Source: Larix sibirica
Taxonomy: Eukaryota > Streptophyta > Pinopsida > Pinales > Pinaceae
Length of the DNA stretch: 25,847 bases
Direction: 5' to 3'
Assembly (NCBI GenBank): GCA_004151065.3
Contig: NWUY0300009506.1
Location: forward strand, 12,557-38,403
Shown: piece by piece, positions 9,791 through 19,900 of the stretch
Layout of the letters: every line of letters starts with the position of its first letter
Numbering within the stretch: the first letter of the stretch is position 1
Program-made: the position numbers and the translations under genes
Notes under the pieces: model-generated
Told to the model about the DNA's origin: nothing
Database searches by the model: none
What the model saw: the letters and a program-made list of their open reading frames with translations, nothing else

Positions 9791-10180
9791 TTATCATCAT
9801 TATTTAAGGAAAAACACACTTGGTGGTCTATAAAGGTGTAGATTTTCACTTGAACAAAATATCTTTGGGTCTTGGGACATTAACCTATTTCCTTATGTTT
9901 GAGAAAGATGAGATCCAAGCCAAGCATAAGCAATTTTAGATATTACTTTAGGGTGTACTTTAAATATTCTATGTTTTCAACCTTTTCCGAGCATATTTTT
10001 CATTTTTGCATAATTTGAGTGCCATGGGGGAATTCGAGGGCATGAATCTATTTATAAATTAAAAATAAAATTTAAACACTTCCAAATTTAGATTTTACCA
10101 AAACAATTTTACCAGATTCCTTAAAAAAAACCATAATAAGAATAAATAAACTACTCCTTACTTTAAAACCAAAAAATGAT

Positions 10181-10260
10181 TTCAACTTAAATAATATTTA
10201 TAAAAAAATTAATATCCCTTTTCAACTTAAATAGTATTTATAAAAAAATCAATATCCCTT
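10181..10260 (+). repeat. 40-bp tandem duplication
   Basis: Units 10181-10220 and 10221-10260 are adjacent and differ at two positions (AATAAT versus AATAGT, and AAATTAAT versus AAATCAAT). Each unit starts TTCAACTTAAATA and ends AATATCCCTT. A slippage or recent duplication event is likely. Confidence 0.9.
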
Positions 10261-10733
10261 CTAATCATAAAAAAAAATTACCTTTAATGAAAACATGTTC
10301 TTTTTAATAACATCCTATAAAAAAAATACTATCATTCACTACAATCTAATTTAACCTCAAGAAACAATCTTATCCTTTCTTATATTAAATATAGATTAAT
10401 TTTAATTAATTTTGGTGTGACTTCATTATTTAAAATTCCAACATGTTGAAAATTTATTTTTCCAATTTCTTGTTTTCCAATCTTCCTTTTAGGTTAGGTA
10501 ACATCTTATAATAAAAAATGGTTTTTCTAATGTTTACACTCTCTTTCGATCTTTCTTTTATGTTAGGTAGCATTATAAATATATTTTTATAATGTATACA
10601 CTCAATGAATGGAAATATCTCCTTTTGAGAAAAATATCATAAGGATTTCGGGATTGTTTTAATCCCATCGACATTTGACAAGGAGAGAGGACTTTTTGAC
10701 CTCTACAAAATGGATGTTGTGGCCATCATGGAA

Positions 10734-10953
10734 CTTGAAATTGTGATTCCAATTGATTGGTGGGAAGAAGAATTAAAAAATGAAAGTTCTCCCATCATGG
10801 AATTTGAAATTGTTAATTCCAATTGATTCGTGGGAGAAGAATTGAAATTGTTATTCTAATTGATTGGTGGGAAAATAATTGAAATTTTTATTATAGTTGA
10901 TTGGTAGGAAAAGAATTGAAATTGTTATTCTAGTTGATTGGTGGGAGAAAAAG
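10734..10953 (+). repeat. Short tandem array with ATTGATTGGTGGGA core
   Basis: Five imperfect copies of a unit of about 37 bases, each with TTGAAATTGT-like text followed by ATTGATTGGTGGGA or a one- or two-base variant. The first spacing is longer (about 59 bases) because of an extra AT-rich insert. The core carries ATTGG, a CCAAT box in reverse, five times. Whether it binds anything is unknown. Confidence 0.8.
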
Positions 10954-10993
10954 GAAACATTGTTTCACCATAGAAACATACCACATTTAACAT

Positions 10994-11043
10994 CATGCCA
11001 CCTAGATGTTGAGGGGATCATGCCACCTAGATGTTGAGGGGAT
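10994..11043 (+). repeat. Perfect 25-bp tandem duplication
   Basis: CATGCCACCTAGATGTTGAG begins each of the two adjacent identical 25-base units (10994-11018 and 11019-11043). Perfect identity suggests a recent duplication compared with the diverged array just upstream. Confidence 0.92.
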
Positions 11044-11050
11044 CCAGTAT

Positions 11051-11071
11051 GGCCTATTTAAAGGCCAATGG
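11051..11071 (+). promoter_or_regulatory. TATA/CCAAT-like cluster
   Basis: GGCC-TATTTAAA-GGCC at 11051-11066 contains a TATA-like TATTTAAA (11055-11062) between GGCCT and AGGCC arms, followed at once by CCAATGG. Similar TATTTAAAGG boxes occur in plant LTRs and gene promoters. No coding region follows within 1 kb on the plus strand, so it may be the promoter of a lost or solo LTR. Confidence 0.3.
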
Positions 11072-12974
11072 ATAACGTGGAAAAAGATGAGCGCTTCTAA
11101 GATTTAAGGTCAATCCATTGTTTCAATTTCCTTTGTTGTAAAACCATTCAAAATGTTTAAATGATTATATTTTTTAATTCAAAGTTAGAAATTTAAATCT
11201 ATTAACTTGCTTTAATGGTAAAATAAGTGTTCTTACTCTTTTCTTTAATAAGAGAAACATAATACATATCTAAACAAATCCAAATAGTTAGGTGTAAATA
11301 TATGAGTCAAAAGTTTTGGAATGCATAACAACAAAATCAAATTATATATCTTGAAAAAACAATATGAATGAAAAAATATCTAACATAATCAACATCCCCA
11401 AAAAATCATAACTCCCGTTCTGCAATGTGTCCACTCCCAATTTTACCCTAATTACCTTTAGCATTCCCTTCTTGAAGTTCAAGCATACTACTATATATTT
11501 TAATTGTAAAATAAAAAATGTTATCATAATATAAATCATGAGAATGACATCTTTCACATTAAGTGTTGTTTAAAGGGTAATCAACTTTACTATAAGTTGA
11601 TTAATCAATCTTCATGAAGTATCATATTGGGAATTTTTTTTAAGAAACAATTCAAAATATATATTAATTAAAAGGAAAACTGGCATAGTTAAAGCTCAAT
11701 GCATTTACAAACAAAATTTTAAAACATTATATGAAATGATTCACATTTTTTTAATGTATTTTTTAAAAATCCCATCATTAAAAAAATTTAATGTTGATAT
11801 AGGATGCAAATACATGCTTATTTTGTTTGTGTGTAAAGTCAAGGGTATCTGAAAATGTTTCAATAAGTGTCAAGTTAAGAGTACCTCATATTATAAACAA
11901 AGAGAGTGGTTGAGTACTAAGTCCTTGCTTTTTTATACAGGGATATAGCTTAATTTGTTGCTTGTTTTTGTACACAATATGTTATATTCAATTTAGTAAG
12001 TTGCAAGTATGTATAATGATACTTTTGGACAAAAAGAGATGTTGTTTAAAGATTAAAGACAAGTTTTCTTGTAATTAATATGCAATTTTTGTGGTAAGTA
12101 AAAGAAATTATTGAATAAAGAGTCAAGTTGTAGATTATCAAGTAGTAGATTAAGATGCATAGATTCAAGGCAGGTGGTCATTCTTTTTTCAAAACAACAT
12201 TTGCATGGTCCAACATGAAGTTACCTTGCAAATGGAAGTCTCGTAAATTGTAAGTGATATCAAATGTATGTTCCAAGTATTTCACATATGTGATGTTGAT
12301 TAATGTAGGACAAAGTGTCATTAGCAAATCATCTTTGAGAATGCATTTATTTTCCAAAGTTGTTGTTGTCTATATTGTGCTTATGCAACCTAGGCAAGTG
12401 TCTATGTGGTGTTTCTTGTTCGAAGTTGGAGAATTGAATTTGGTAATAATCTATTCTCCAAATGTTTCCATAGGAAAATTGTAAACTTTGCAACTAACAC
12501 AAACGGGTCTGAATGGAAATTTTCTATTATGAGCATGCCTTCAACTTACATCAAATTGCAATATAGTGTTGTTAGAAATAATGGTGTTTGAAAATTCACT
12601 AGATGTTATATAATTGTATATTATTTAGATTCCTTAGTCTTGTTGTCAAATTTGTCATTTTGTTCAAATTGTCTATTGCTCATTTTGTGTTCAATGTTGT
12701 TATGAACGTGAATTTACTCATTCATAATGTTCTACTTTAGTCTCTTCCTTTAAAAAGATTTCTAGAGGACTATTGGAACATAATTATTTGATAATTGCTG
12801 GTTTATTGTACTGAACCAAAAGACAAATGTAGAGATTATATAGAGTTGTAGTTAAATAGCAAATTAGCGTAGTAGGCAAGTGATACATGTTTTATGATTT
12901 AATTAGGCTATACAAATTATGGAATTGTGTACTTACTATGGCTTTGTGTTATTCTAGATTCCCATCTATGAGAT
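11072..12974. other. AT-rich non-coding DNA
   Basis: No recognisable protein, RNA gene or repeat family. Open frames at 12254-12484 and 12406-12591 overlap each other and have no recognisable motifs. Confidence 0.5.
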
Positions 12975-13286
12975 TTAATGCATATTATGATCTATTTTCC
13001 TTGCAGATGTGACAAGTGTGCTAATTGTGTCAATTGCAAACACATTTTTTATTGTTGTAAGTTGCTTTAATTTTGTAGTTGGCACAAATTTGTACTCCTT
13101 GCAAATAGTTGGTATTGTTTTGACTATACTTGCATCATTTAGGGTTAGTATGCAACTATAGTCTCCATGATCATATGCACTTTTAGGAGAAATTTTGAAA
13201 TATGCCATACATATGCCTTGACCTTGAAGAAGTTTGCCTTCATGTTTTGCAATCAAGATGTTTGGTATGTTTAGTGTAACTATCAT
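12975..13286 (-). pseudogene. Replication protein A large-subunit (RPA70-like) fragment
   Basis: RPA binds single-stranded DNA during replication and repair through OB-fold domains. The 103-codon open frame contains GDYSCILTLNDASIV followed by YKFVPTTKLKQLTTIKNVFA and IDTISTLV. This order matches the end of the first OB fold (D-Y-E-x-T-L-N-x-x-S-x-V) and the start of the next (F-x-F-V-P-I-x-x-L, then D-V-I-G-V-V) in plant RPA1 proteins. The part before it (GQGICMAYFKISPKSAYDH) lines up with the preceding strand region but less well. A stop lies directly upstream of the Met codon, and I found no convincing neighbouring exon. It is either one exon of a decayed gene or a captured fragment. Helitron-encoded RPA-like proteins are the alternative source. 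Confidence 0.55.
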
Positions 13287-13341
13287 TTATCCATTTTGAT
13301 CAAACAAATCAACACACAACAAGCCTATGCTATGTTGTAGA

Positions 13342-14422
13342 GTATGATTTATCACACACAAGTGCAAAAAATAATTACCAAGGGGTTATGCAATCCTTGG
13401 TAGCAGATTGGAAATGGAAAAGGAAATAGATCTAAACTAAAATAAAGATAAACGCTCTTAAACATGCATGCAAATAAAGATAAAGAAATGATCCATTGAA
13501 AGAAAGTGCGCCATCTAAAAGAATGTGATTATTATTATTACACAAATAATTCAAGTGATACACACCTTGGTACCATCTGTTTAGAGTAATGGACCTCCAT
13601 AGCTGATCCAAGGGTAGGTTTTTTCGTAACCTTGTAGTCCCAATATCCATCTAGGTATAGAATGAGGATTCCATTTATGGTGAAAGTCAAAAGAGGGATG
13701 TGGTCTCTTTATCTTTCCTAAGAATCTAAAAAAATAACAATGCTTTTGTGTATGGAAAAATGGTGACCATGAGGGCTTCTTTTATAGGCACAAAAATGGT
13801 CAAAAATAAGATCTAGATCCATTGGGTACGTTGTCCATTCAACTAATTGTTTAAAGGAGAGGATAGGGTTTTGAAAGCTAGATCCATTGCTTATTTCTAC
13901 CATGTCAATGTATGTGTCCACTTTTATCCATTACTTCCTTTGGAAATAACAAAATGATAAACGATATCCAAAATTTGACTTTTGGGACCAAGTCGTGGGT
14001 TTTTGGGTAAAATGTGTAGTCGAGGTTGTGCCTTTCGAAGGAAAAGGTGCATCTATTTAGTTATGGTCAATTCTTGAGTTTGACTTTCAGTTTTTTGGCC
14101 ATTTGGTCATTTCCTTAGGTCATATGGATGAGACGGGATGGAAAATGGTGCTAATATTTCCAATTATGATGCATAATGGTGATCAAATTGATGATGAAGC
14201 AAGTGAGCAAATTTTGGATGTTAGTAGATTTCCCCTTGATGTGTAAGGTTAGGATCTCATCGTATGGTCAAAATACATCATAATTTTGTCATCCTTTTTG
14301 TAAGGAATGGAAGGTCATCGATGACAAGAGACCAAGACTATGTAGGAAGGAACTCCACCTCCCATGGGACTATGTAACGCCTAAAGCAATATTTGACTAC
14401 TTAAATAACAATTAGTCTCTAA
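13342..14422 (+). repeat. 1.08-kb repeat, copy A (left of the NN gap)
   Basis: Begins GTATGATTTATCACACACAA and ends ATTAGTCTCTAA at the gap. It equals copy B in length (1,081 bases). The first 339 bases are identical to copy B by eye, and the rest differ at roughly 20-25 positions including two one-base indels. Within it are an 8-bp inverted repeat (TACCAAGG 13376-13383, CCTTGGTA 13395-13402) and a TATA-like TTTATAGG at 13781-13788. Open frames of 72 and 67 codons inside it on the minus strand show no known motif. Its likely nature is an LTR, judged from copy C. Confidence 0.85.
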
Positions 14423-14424
14423 NN
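14423..14424. other. Assembly gap (NN) between repeat copies A and B
   Basis: Two Ns separate the last base of copy A from the first base of copy B. The geometry is what two overlapping but unmerged contigs would give: copy A is the right end of one and copy B the left end of the next. Confidence 0.8.
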
Positions 14425-15505
14425 GTATGATTTATCACACACAAGTGCAAAAAATAATTACCAAGGGGTTATGCAATCCTTGGTAGCAGATTGGAAATGG
14501 AAAAGGAAATAGATCTAAACTAAAATAAAGATAAACGCTCTTAAACATGCATGCAAATAAAGATAAAGAAATGATCCATTGAAAGAAAGTGCGCCATCTA
14601 AAAGAATGTGATTATTATTATTACACAAATAATTCAAGTGATACACACCTTGGTACCATCTGTTTAGAGTAATGGACCTCCATAGCTGATCCAAGGGTAG
14701 GTTTTTTCGTAACCTTGTAGTCCCAATATCCATCTAGGTATAGAATGAGGATTCCATTTATGGTGAAAGTCGAAAGAGGGATGTGGTATCTTTATCTTTT
14801 CTAACAATATAAAAAAATAACAATGCTTTTGTGTATGGAAATATGGTGACCATGAGGGCTTCTTTTATAGGCACAAAAATGGTCAAAAAATAAGATCTAG
14901 ATCCATTGGGTATGTTGTCCATTCAACTAAATGTTAAAGGAGAGGATAGGGTTTTGGAAGCTAGATCCATTGCTTATTTCTACCATGTCAATGTATGTGT
15001 CCACTTTTATCCATTACTTCCTTTGGAAAGAACAAAATGATAAACGATATCCAAAATTTGACTTTTGGGACCAAGTTGTGGGCTTTTGGGTAAAATGTGT
15101 AGTCGGGGTTGTGCCTTTTGAAGGAAAAGGTGCATCTGTTTAGTTATGGTCAATTCTTGAGTTTGACTTTCAGTTTTTTGGCCATATGGTCATTTCCTTA
15201 GGTCATATGGATGAGATGGGATGGAAAATGGTGCTAATATTTCCAATTATGATGCATAATAGTGATCAAATTGATGATGAAGCGAGTGAGCAAATTTTGG
15301 ATGTTAATAGATTTCCCCTTGATGTGTAAGGTTAGGATCTCATCGTATGGTCAAAATACATCATAATTTTGTCATCCTTTTTGTAAGGAATAGAAGGTCA
15401 TCGATGACAAGAGACCAAGACTATGTAGGAAGGAACTCCACTTCCCATGGGACTATGTAACGCCTAAAGCAATATTTGACTACTTAAATAACAATTAGTC
15501 TCTAA
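14425..15505 (+). repeat. 1.08-kb repeat, copy B (right of the NN gap)
   Basis: Same start and end sequence as copy A and same length. It then continues into new sequence (TGTCATTGTTGTAATAAATG), which copy A never reaches because of the gap. Its TATA-like TTTATAG is at 14874-14880. The variant sites relative to copy A are mostly transitions, and they lie only after the first third. Confidence 0.85.
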
Positions 15506-15961
15506 TGTCATTGTTGTAATAAATGATACACCATAAAACTATAACTATTTTATAGATAACTTATAAATATTGAAAGCATCTTAAAGGGAAGAGAGTCAAG
15601 GAAACATACATAGAAATGGAAACATGGAAAACTTGACATACACAAGTGTGTGTAACAAGCCCACACCAACTACAACGTTAACAAAAGGAAGCTCCTGGAC
15701 TAACAACATCAATGTGGAATAATGTGTGGGGGAAAAATCACCACCCAACTTACCCCTTAGTCAAAGACTGAGAGTCCCCGATCCCTCAATAAGTAAAACT
15801 ATGCCAGACAAATACCTCCTCAAAATCAACTCGACTAGTTCAAAACTCTGATTTTATTCCAGACCTCCTCACACTAGTAAGAACCAGAGGAAGAAGCACC
15901 CCCAAGTCCCCCTTTCCCACTCAAATTGCACCCTTTTCTTATTAAAATAATAAAGTTTATT

Positions 15962-15992
15962 TGCATGGATGTCTCCACTTGTCCTCCATGCA
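15962..15992. repeat. 8-bp inverted repeat (hairpin)
   Basis: TGCATGGA (15962-15969) and TCCATGCA (15985-15992) form a perfect 8-bp stem with a 15-base loop. No T-run follows, and the function is unknown. Confidence 0.6.
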
Positions 15993-16337
15993 CTTAACCC
16001 CATTCTATGTATATTTACTTATTATACACCTATTTCATATAGTTTATTATTATTATTATGCACCTATAATTACAATTTATTTTATGGGGCATTGTAGACT
16101 ATGGAGGCCCATACCTAGAGAAAAAGAACTCAAATCTCAAAACGAGGAGGGAATCCCCATGCTCTTATCAATGTCTCAATATAATATAGAAATCCAGACC
16201 AAGAGGGGTCTGATCAATACATGAATAACCGTTGGGTACAATACAACATGAAGGTCAAAGAGGGACCCACTCGTGGATGATATAAAGTACATGGATAGGA
16301 ACAATGACATCCCTATCAGGATGACAAATCGCAATAA

Positions 16338-16338
16338 N
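16338..16338. other. Assembly ambiguity (single N) near a microsatellite
   Basis: The N lies about 10 bases before a (TAA)n run, a common place for assembly or base-calling failure. Confidence 0.6.
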
Positions 16339-16347
16339 TTTGTCTTA

Positions 16348-16377
16348 TTAATAATAATAATAATAATAATAATAATT
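16348..16377. repeat. (TAA)n microsatellite
   Basis: About nine uninterrupted TAA/ATA units. Length polymorphism is expected. Confidence 0.9.
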
Positions 16378-16417
16378 AATTTTATATGTGTGGGGGGCAG
16401 GTATGTGCATATCACAT

Positions 16418-16780
16418 TACCTTGCTTTATGTCTTTTGATATGAATTTGAATAATATTTGGTTGCCCAATAGTTCTTCATTATAGAATGCATCGACAAAA
16501 TAATAGTTTGATATGATTTATTAATTCTTGTGCATGTACATATGGCATGGTTCTTAGGTTGTTATAATATTGACCATTATAAGGGACAATGTTTTTTTAT
16601 GCCTTTTGATATAAATATTAATAATATTTGGTTTCCCAACAGTTCTCCATTATAATACATTCACAAAAGATAAGTGGTTTGATACAATTTATTATTAGTC
16701 CTTTCCTTTCAAGCTAGCACGAACTCTTGCTTATTATGCCTTGGTATACTACACACTGCTTAGGTTGTTATTTTATTACT
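16418..16780 (+). repeat. Diverged direct repeat, two copies
   Basis: Copy 1 (about 16418-16570) and copy 2 (about 16585-16780) share CTTTTGATAT, AATAATATTTGGTT, CCCAA.AGTTCT.CATTATA, TTTGATA..ATTTATTA and CTTAGGTTGTTAT in order. The offset grows from about 170 to 205 bases because copy 2 has extra sequence near its end. Confidence 0.75.
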
Positions 16781-18100
16781 TTCCCTAGTTCCTTACAAGA
16801 GATAGTGTAGGCATGGGTTACATATGGGATTTTTGGCAATTGTAAAATAATGTTTTGATACACAAACTAATGGAGACAATGTTTATGAATAAAATGATAA
16901 TCAAACAACCGTTTTTGGGGAAAATAGTGACAAGCTCAACAACTCTCTATAGATTTTAGCACACAGTAAGATACGATTTCAAAAGGCGTCTACTCATATC
17001 AGTGAAATAATATCCTTGGAACATTCTAGGATCTTTGGTTCCAATGAACTTCATTAGATTTGGAAAAGCCTTCAATGGTGTCTTGGCTAGTGGCCTTTAG
17101 GCAACTAGGATAACAAACCATTCAACTTGTATGCTAGAGTAGAGGTAAGGTTGTTTGAATGAAATTTTCCTAGGGACTTGAGCAACATTTCATGACATAA
17201 AAGGTTGCACAAGACATCTAACCCATATTTGTTACACAACATGTATGGGATTTTCAACAGCAATCTCATAAATCATGGTTAAACTTATTCAAACAAATAT
17301 GGAAGATTGAGTGTTGGGAAAGTAAGGTCAGTAACATTTCATGTTTCCTCGTATGTATTTGTAAATAGGATACATTATTCCATTCATTTCATTTACACAA
17401 CCTCCTCAATAATCTCTACAACAACTCCAATGGTGTTTTCTACATTAGGAAAGCTAGTATTTGTGTGGACACCTTCATCACCAACTATTGGACCCTATAA
17501 AAAGGATTGTGATCCATCCCAAGAATCAATTACCACCCATAAAATAGTGCATAGTCCCAATTGACTCCTTATTCGAATCTTTCATTAGACCTTAACTTCA
17601 TTGACTCACACATCCTTCTACATTGGATTGGTTGTCCTACATGTCCAAAAAAATTTCATTATTCAACACATATCATACGACATGTTGAATAGTTTTCAAA
17701 CACGGGTCCAATTCCATCGATGTGGTAGTGTATGTCTTGTGACCTTCTTTTAGGCGAAAACTAGCAAGAAGTTGTTTGGTCTTCCTCATTTAGTTTTGTA
17801 AGTATTTTGTCACTAAAATGAAATTATTAGGGAACCCAAACATTCTTAAAAATATATATATAAGTGTATGTAAGCTTGAATAGAAAGGGGTTTAGATATA
17901 TTCACTTTGTTCTACCCTTATCTCTCTATGTTATTGTAAACGAGTTTTTTGACTCAATGTACACCTATGTTCAGGGTTTTTCTTATAGAATTTGAAGACC
18001 AACATCCTAAGGAATTGATCAATATAACATCATAGATTCTCCCTTTTGGATTCTTTGTTATAAATTCCTAATTTTCCTTCTCGTGTGAATGTGTTACTAG
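16781..18100. other. Unassigned intergenic DNA
   Basis: No recognisable domain on either strand. An 86-codon plus-strand frame at 17307-17564 is Ser/Thr-rich without motifs and sits in unremarkable DNA. Confidence 0.5.
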
Positions 18101-19150
18101 TGTATGAATTCTCACACACAAATGCACAAAAACACCTACTAGGGGATTGTGTAATCCTTGGTAGCAGATCAAAAATGGAAAAGGAAATAGATCTAAACTA
18201 AACTAAAGATAAACACTCTCAAACATGCATGCAAATGAAGATCAAGAAACTAGCCATTGAAAGAAAGTGCACCATGTGAAAGAATGTGATTATTATTATT
18301 ACACCAATAGAAACCTTGGTACCATCTGTTGAGAGTAGTGGACCTATCCATCTGATCCAAGGGTAGGTTGATTTGTATCCTTGTATTCTCATTCTCTACC
18401 CAAGTGTGAATTCATGAGGATTCCCATTATGATGAAATTCAAAAGAAGGATGTGGTCTCTTTCTCTTTTACAATGGAAATTTGATAGCATAATGACACTT
18501 GTGTGTATGGAAACATAGTTATGGAATGGTGACCATGAGGGATTATTTTATAGGCACGACAATGGTCAAAATAAGATCTAAATCCAATGTGTATGTTCTC
18601 CATTCCATTGATTGTTTAGTGGAGAGGTTAGGGTTTTAGAAGTTAGATCCATTGTTCGTTTCAACAATGTTAATGTATGTGCCCACTTTTAGCCACAACT
18701 CCCTTTGGGGAAGCATGAAATGATGAATGATAATTTGAATTTGCACTTTTTGGGGCCAGGTCATGGGTTTTTGGGAAATATGTGTGGCAAGGTCATGCCT
18801 TTTGAATGAAAAGGAACGACCCTTTAGTTATGGCCAATTTTTGGATTTGACTTTCAGTTTTTTGGCCATTTGGTCATTTCCTTAGGTCATATGGATGAGA
18901 TAGGATGGAAAATGATGCTAATACTACTAATTATGATGCATAATGGTGATGAAATTGATGACAAAGTGGGTGAGTAAATTTTGGTTGTTAACGTAATGTT
19001 ATTTTCAATTGTTGTCAATCAATTATGTTTGGTTGTTTACATATCAATATTTTTAAACATACTAAATTTTATGTGCTTCTACTATAATGGTGGTTGACAC
19101 ATTCAGTTGACTGTGTTTTCCCCCTGTCATCACCTCGGTGACAAGGATCA
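18101..19150 (+). repeat. 1.08-kb repeat, copy C; probable 5' LTR
   Basis: 18102-18990 is a diverged copy of repeats A and B, sharing CCTTGGTAGCAGAT, GGAAAAGGAAATAGATCTAA, TTTTATAGGCAC (18547-18558) and CTTTCAGTTTTTTGGCCATT. After 18990 the sequence differs. The unit starts with TG at 18101 and a CA dinucleotide at 19149-19150 lies just before a primer-binding site, so an LTR of about 1,050 bases bounded by TG and CA fits. In this reading TTTTATAGG is the LTR promoter. The 18991-19150 part is assigned by position only. Confidence 0.55.
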
Positions 19151-19151
19151 T

Positions 19152-19163
19152 TGGTATCATAGC
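19152..19163 (+). other. Primer-binding site for initiator tRNA-Met
   Basis: TGGTATCATAGC matches the canonical plant retrotransposon primer-binding site TGGTATCAGAGC at 11 of 12 positions. It sits one base after a CA end and about 370 bases before a gag fragment on the same strand, which is the expected layout for minus-strand DNA priming of an LTR retrotransposon. Confidence 0.65.
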
Positions 19164-19449
19164 ATTGTTTATGATAATTGACTCTTATCGGACTATAATG
19201 CTCTAACCTTGTTAAAACACTACCTACATAGTTAGAAAATCTATCCATGTTCAGACATGTTCTAAGGCACAATTGTTTAATTTTCCCTTTCCATCGACTA
19301 TCAAGTATTTATCTCCTTGAAACCCTATACCCAAGATGGTAGGTGAAAGTGAGAAAAAACTCATCTTAGTAACATTGAAGAACACATAAAACATGAACTT
19401 GCTCAACAAAAATAATAATGTATAGTCATTTTAACGATCCTTGTGTGTA

Positions 19450-19900
19450 TCGCCAATGGATCGGGCTCAACTTCGACTAGTGACTCGACATGAATCACCT
19501 TTGACAAGGTTATACTTTCAAGGTGAAAATGAATCTGGGCATATCTATTTTAGAGGGAAAGGTTGATGTAGAATCTATAGAAAATTGGTTAAAACAACTT
19601 GAGTCCTATCTCTTTGTGGAAAATATTTTTGAGGATGAGAAATTCACCACTACATCTGTGAAGATGTCATCCTTTTTACATTGATGGTTGGGATACCTTT
19701 TGAAAAAACAAGACAAGATAGGAGACCCATCATATAAGCAATTCTTTTGTTGTAACCTAGTTATATTCAAATTAAAGAGGAAAAATATACAAACAATCAA
19801 GGTGTTGGTATGCTAAACTGGAAACCATACCATCAACAAAACATAATTTGTTAGACTAAGAAAGTTTATGACTACTATAAAATTGTTCCTTGTTCATATT
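19450..19900 (+). pseudogene. LTR-retrotransposon gag fragment
   Basis: The open stretch from 19529 to a stop at 19682 reads FEG-like SILEGKVDVESIENWLKQLE, then SYLFVENIFEDEK and TTTSVKMSSFLH. After the stop it continues with WLGYLLKKQDKIGDPSYKQF (to about 19745). This follows the core of the plant retrotransposon gag domain (G-x-x-W-L-x-x-L-E, then aromatic-rich, then the W-W/L-x-Y-L block and W/Y-x-x-F). The stop replaces the usual first Trp region. No protease or polymerase follows, since the sequence changes by about 19900. With the upstream PBS it marks a second, truncated LTR element on the plus strand. Confidence 0.65.

Larger units (their letters stand above)
8231..10733. other. AT-rich intergenic DNA with short direct repeats
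   Basis: No coding frame longer than chance and no RNA gene was recognised. The stretch holds three pairs of direct repeats listed separately (near 9313, 9611 and 10181). Base content is strongly AT, especially 8930-9080 and 10060-10400. Confidence 0.6.
15506..16417. other. Unassigned DNA with a hairpin and a microsatellite
   Basis: No protein recognised. Pyrimidine- and A-rich text at 15650-15950 includes CCCCCAAGTCCCCCTTTCCC-like runs. An inverted repeat lies at 15962-15992. A minus-strand open frame (16469-16176) runs through the microsatellite and the N and is not credible as a gene. Confidence 0.5.

Noticed and set aside
9611-10260. CRISPR-like or satellite array
   Set aside because: Repeat pairs have only two copies each, with no regular spacers, and lie in plant-type AT-rich DNA.
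12254-12591. Two overlapping plus-strand open frames near the RPA-like fragment
   Set aside because: Neither shows a motif, they overlap in different frames, and the minus strand of this region could not be matched to further RPA1 exons.
13395-13410. CCTTGGTAGCAGATTGG in the 1.08-kb repeats as a primer-binding site
   Set aside because: It matches TGGTATCAGAGC at only about 9 of 12 positions, lies near the left end of the repeat rather than after it, and no gag follows.
16176-16485. Open frames through the (TAA)n run
   Set aside because: They consist largely of poly-isoleucine from the microsatellite and cross an N.
17307-17564. 86-codon plus-strand open frame
   Set aside because: Low-complexity Ser/Thr text, no domain, no promoter or splice context, and a length expected by chance in this DNA.
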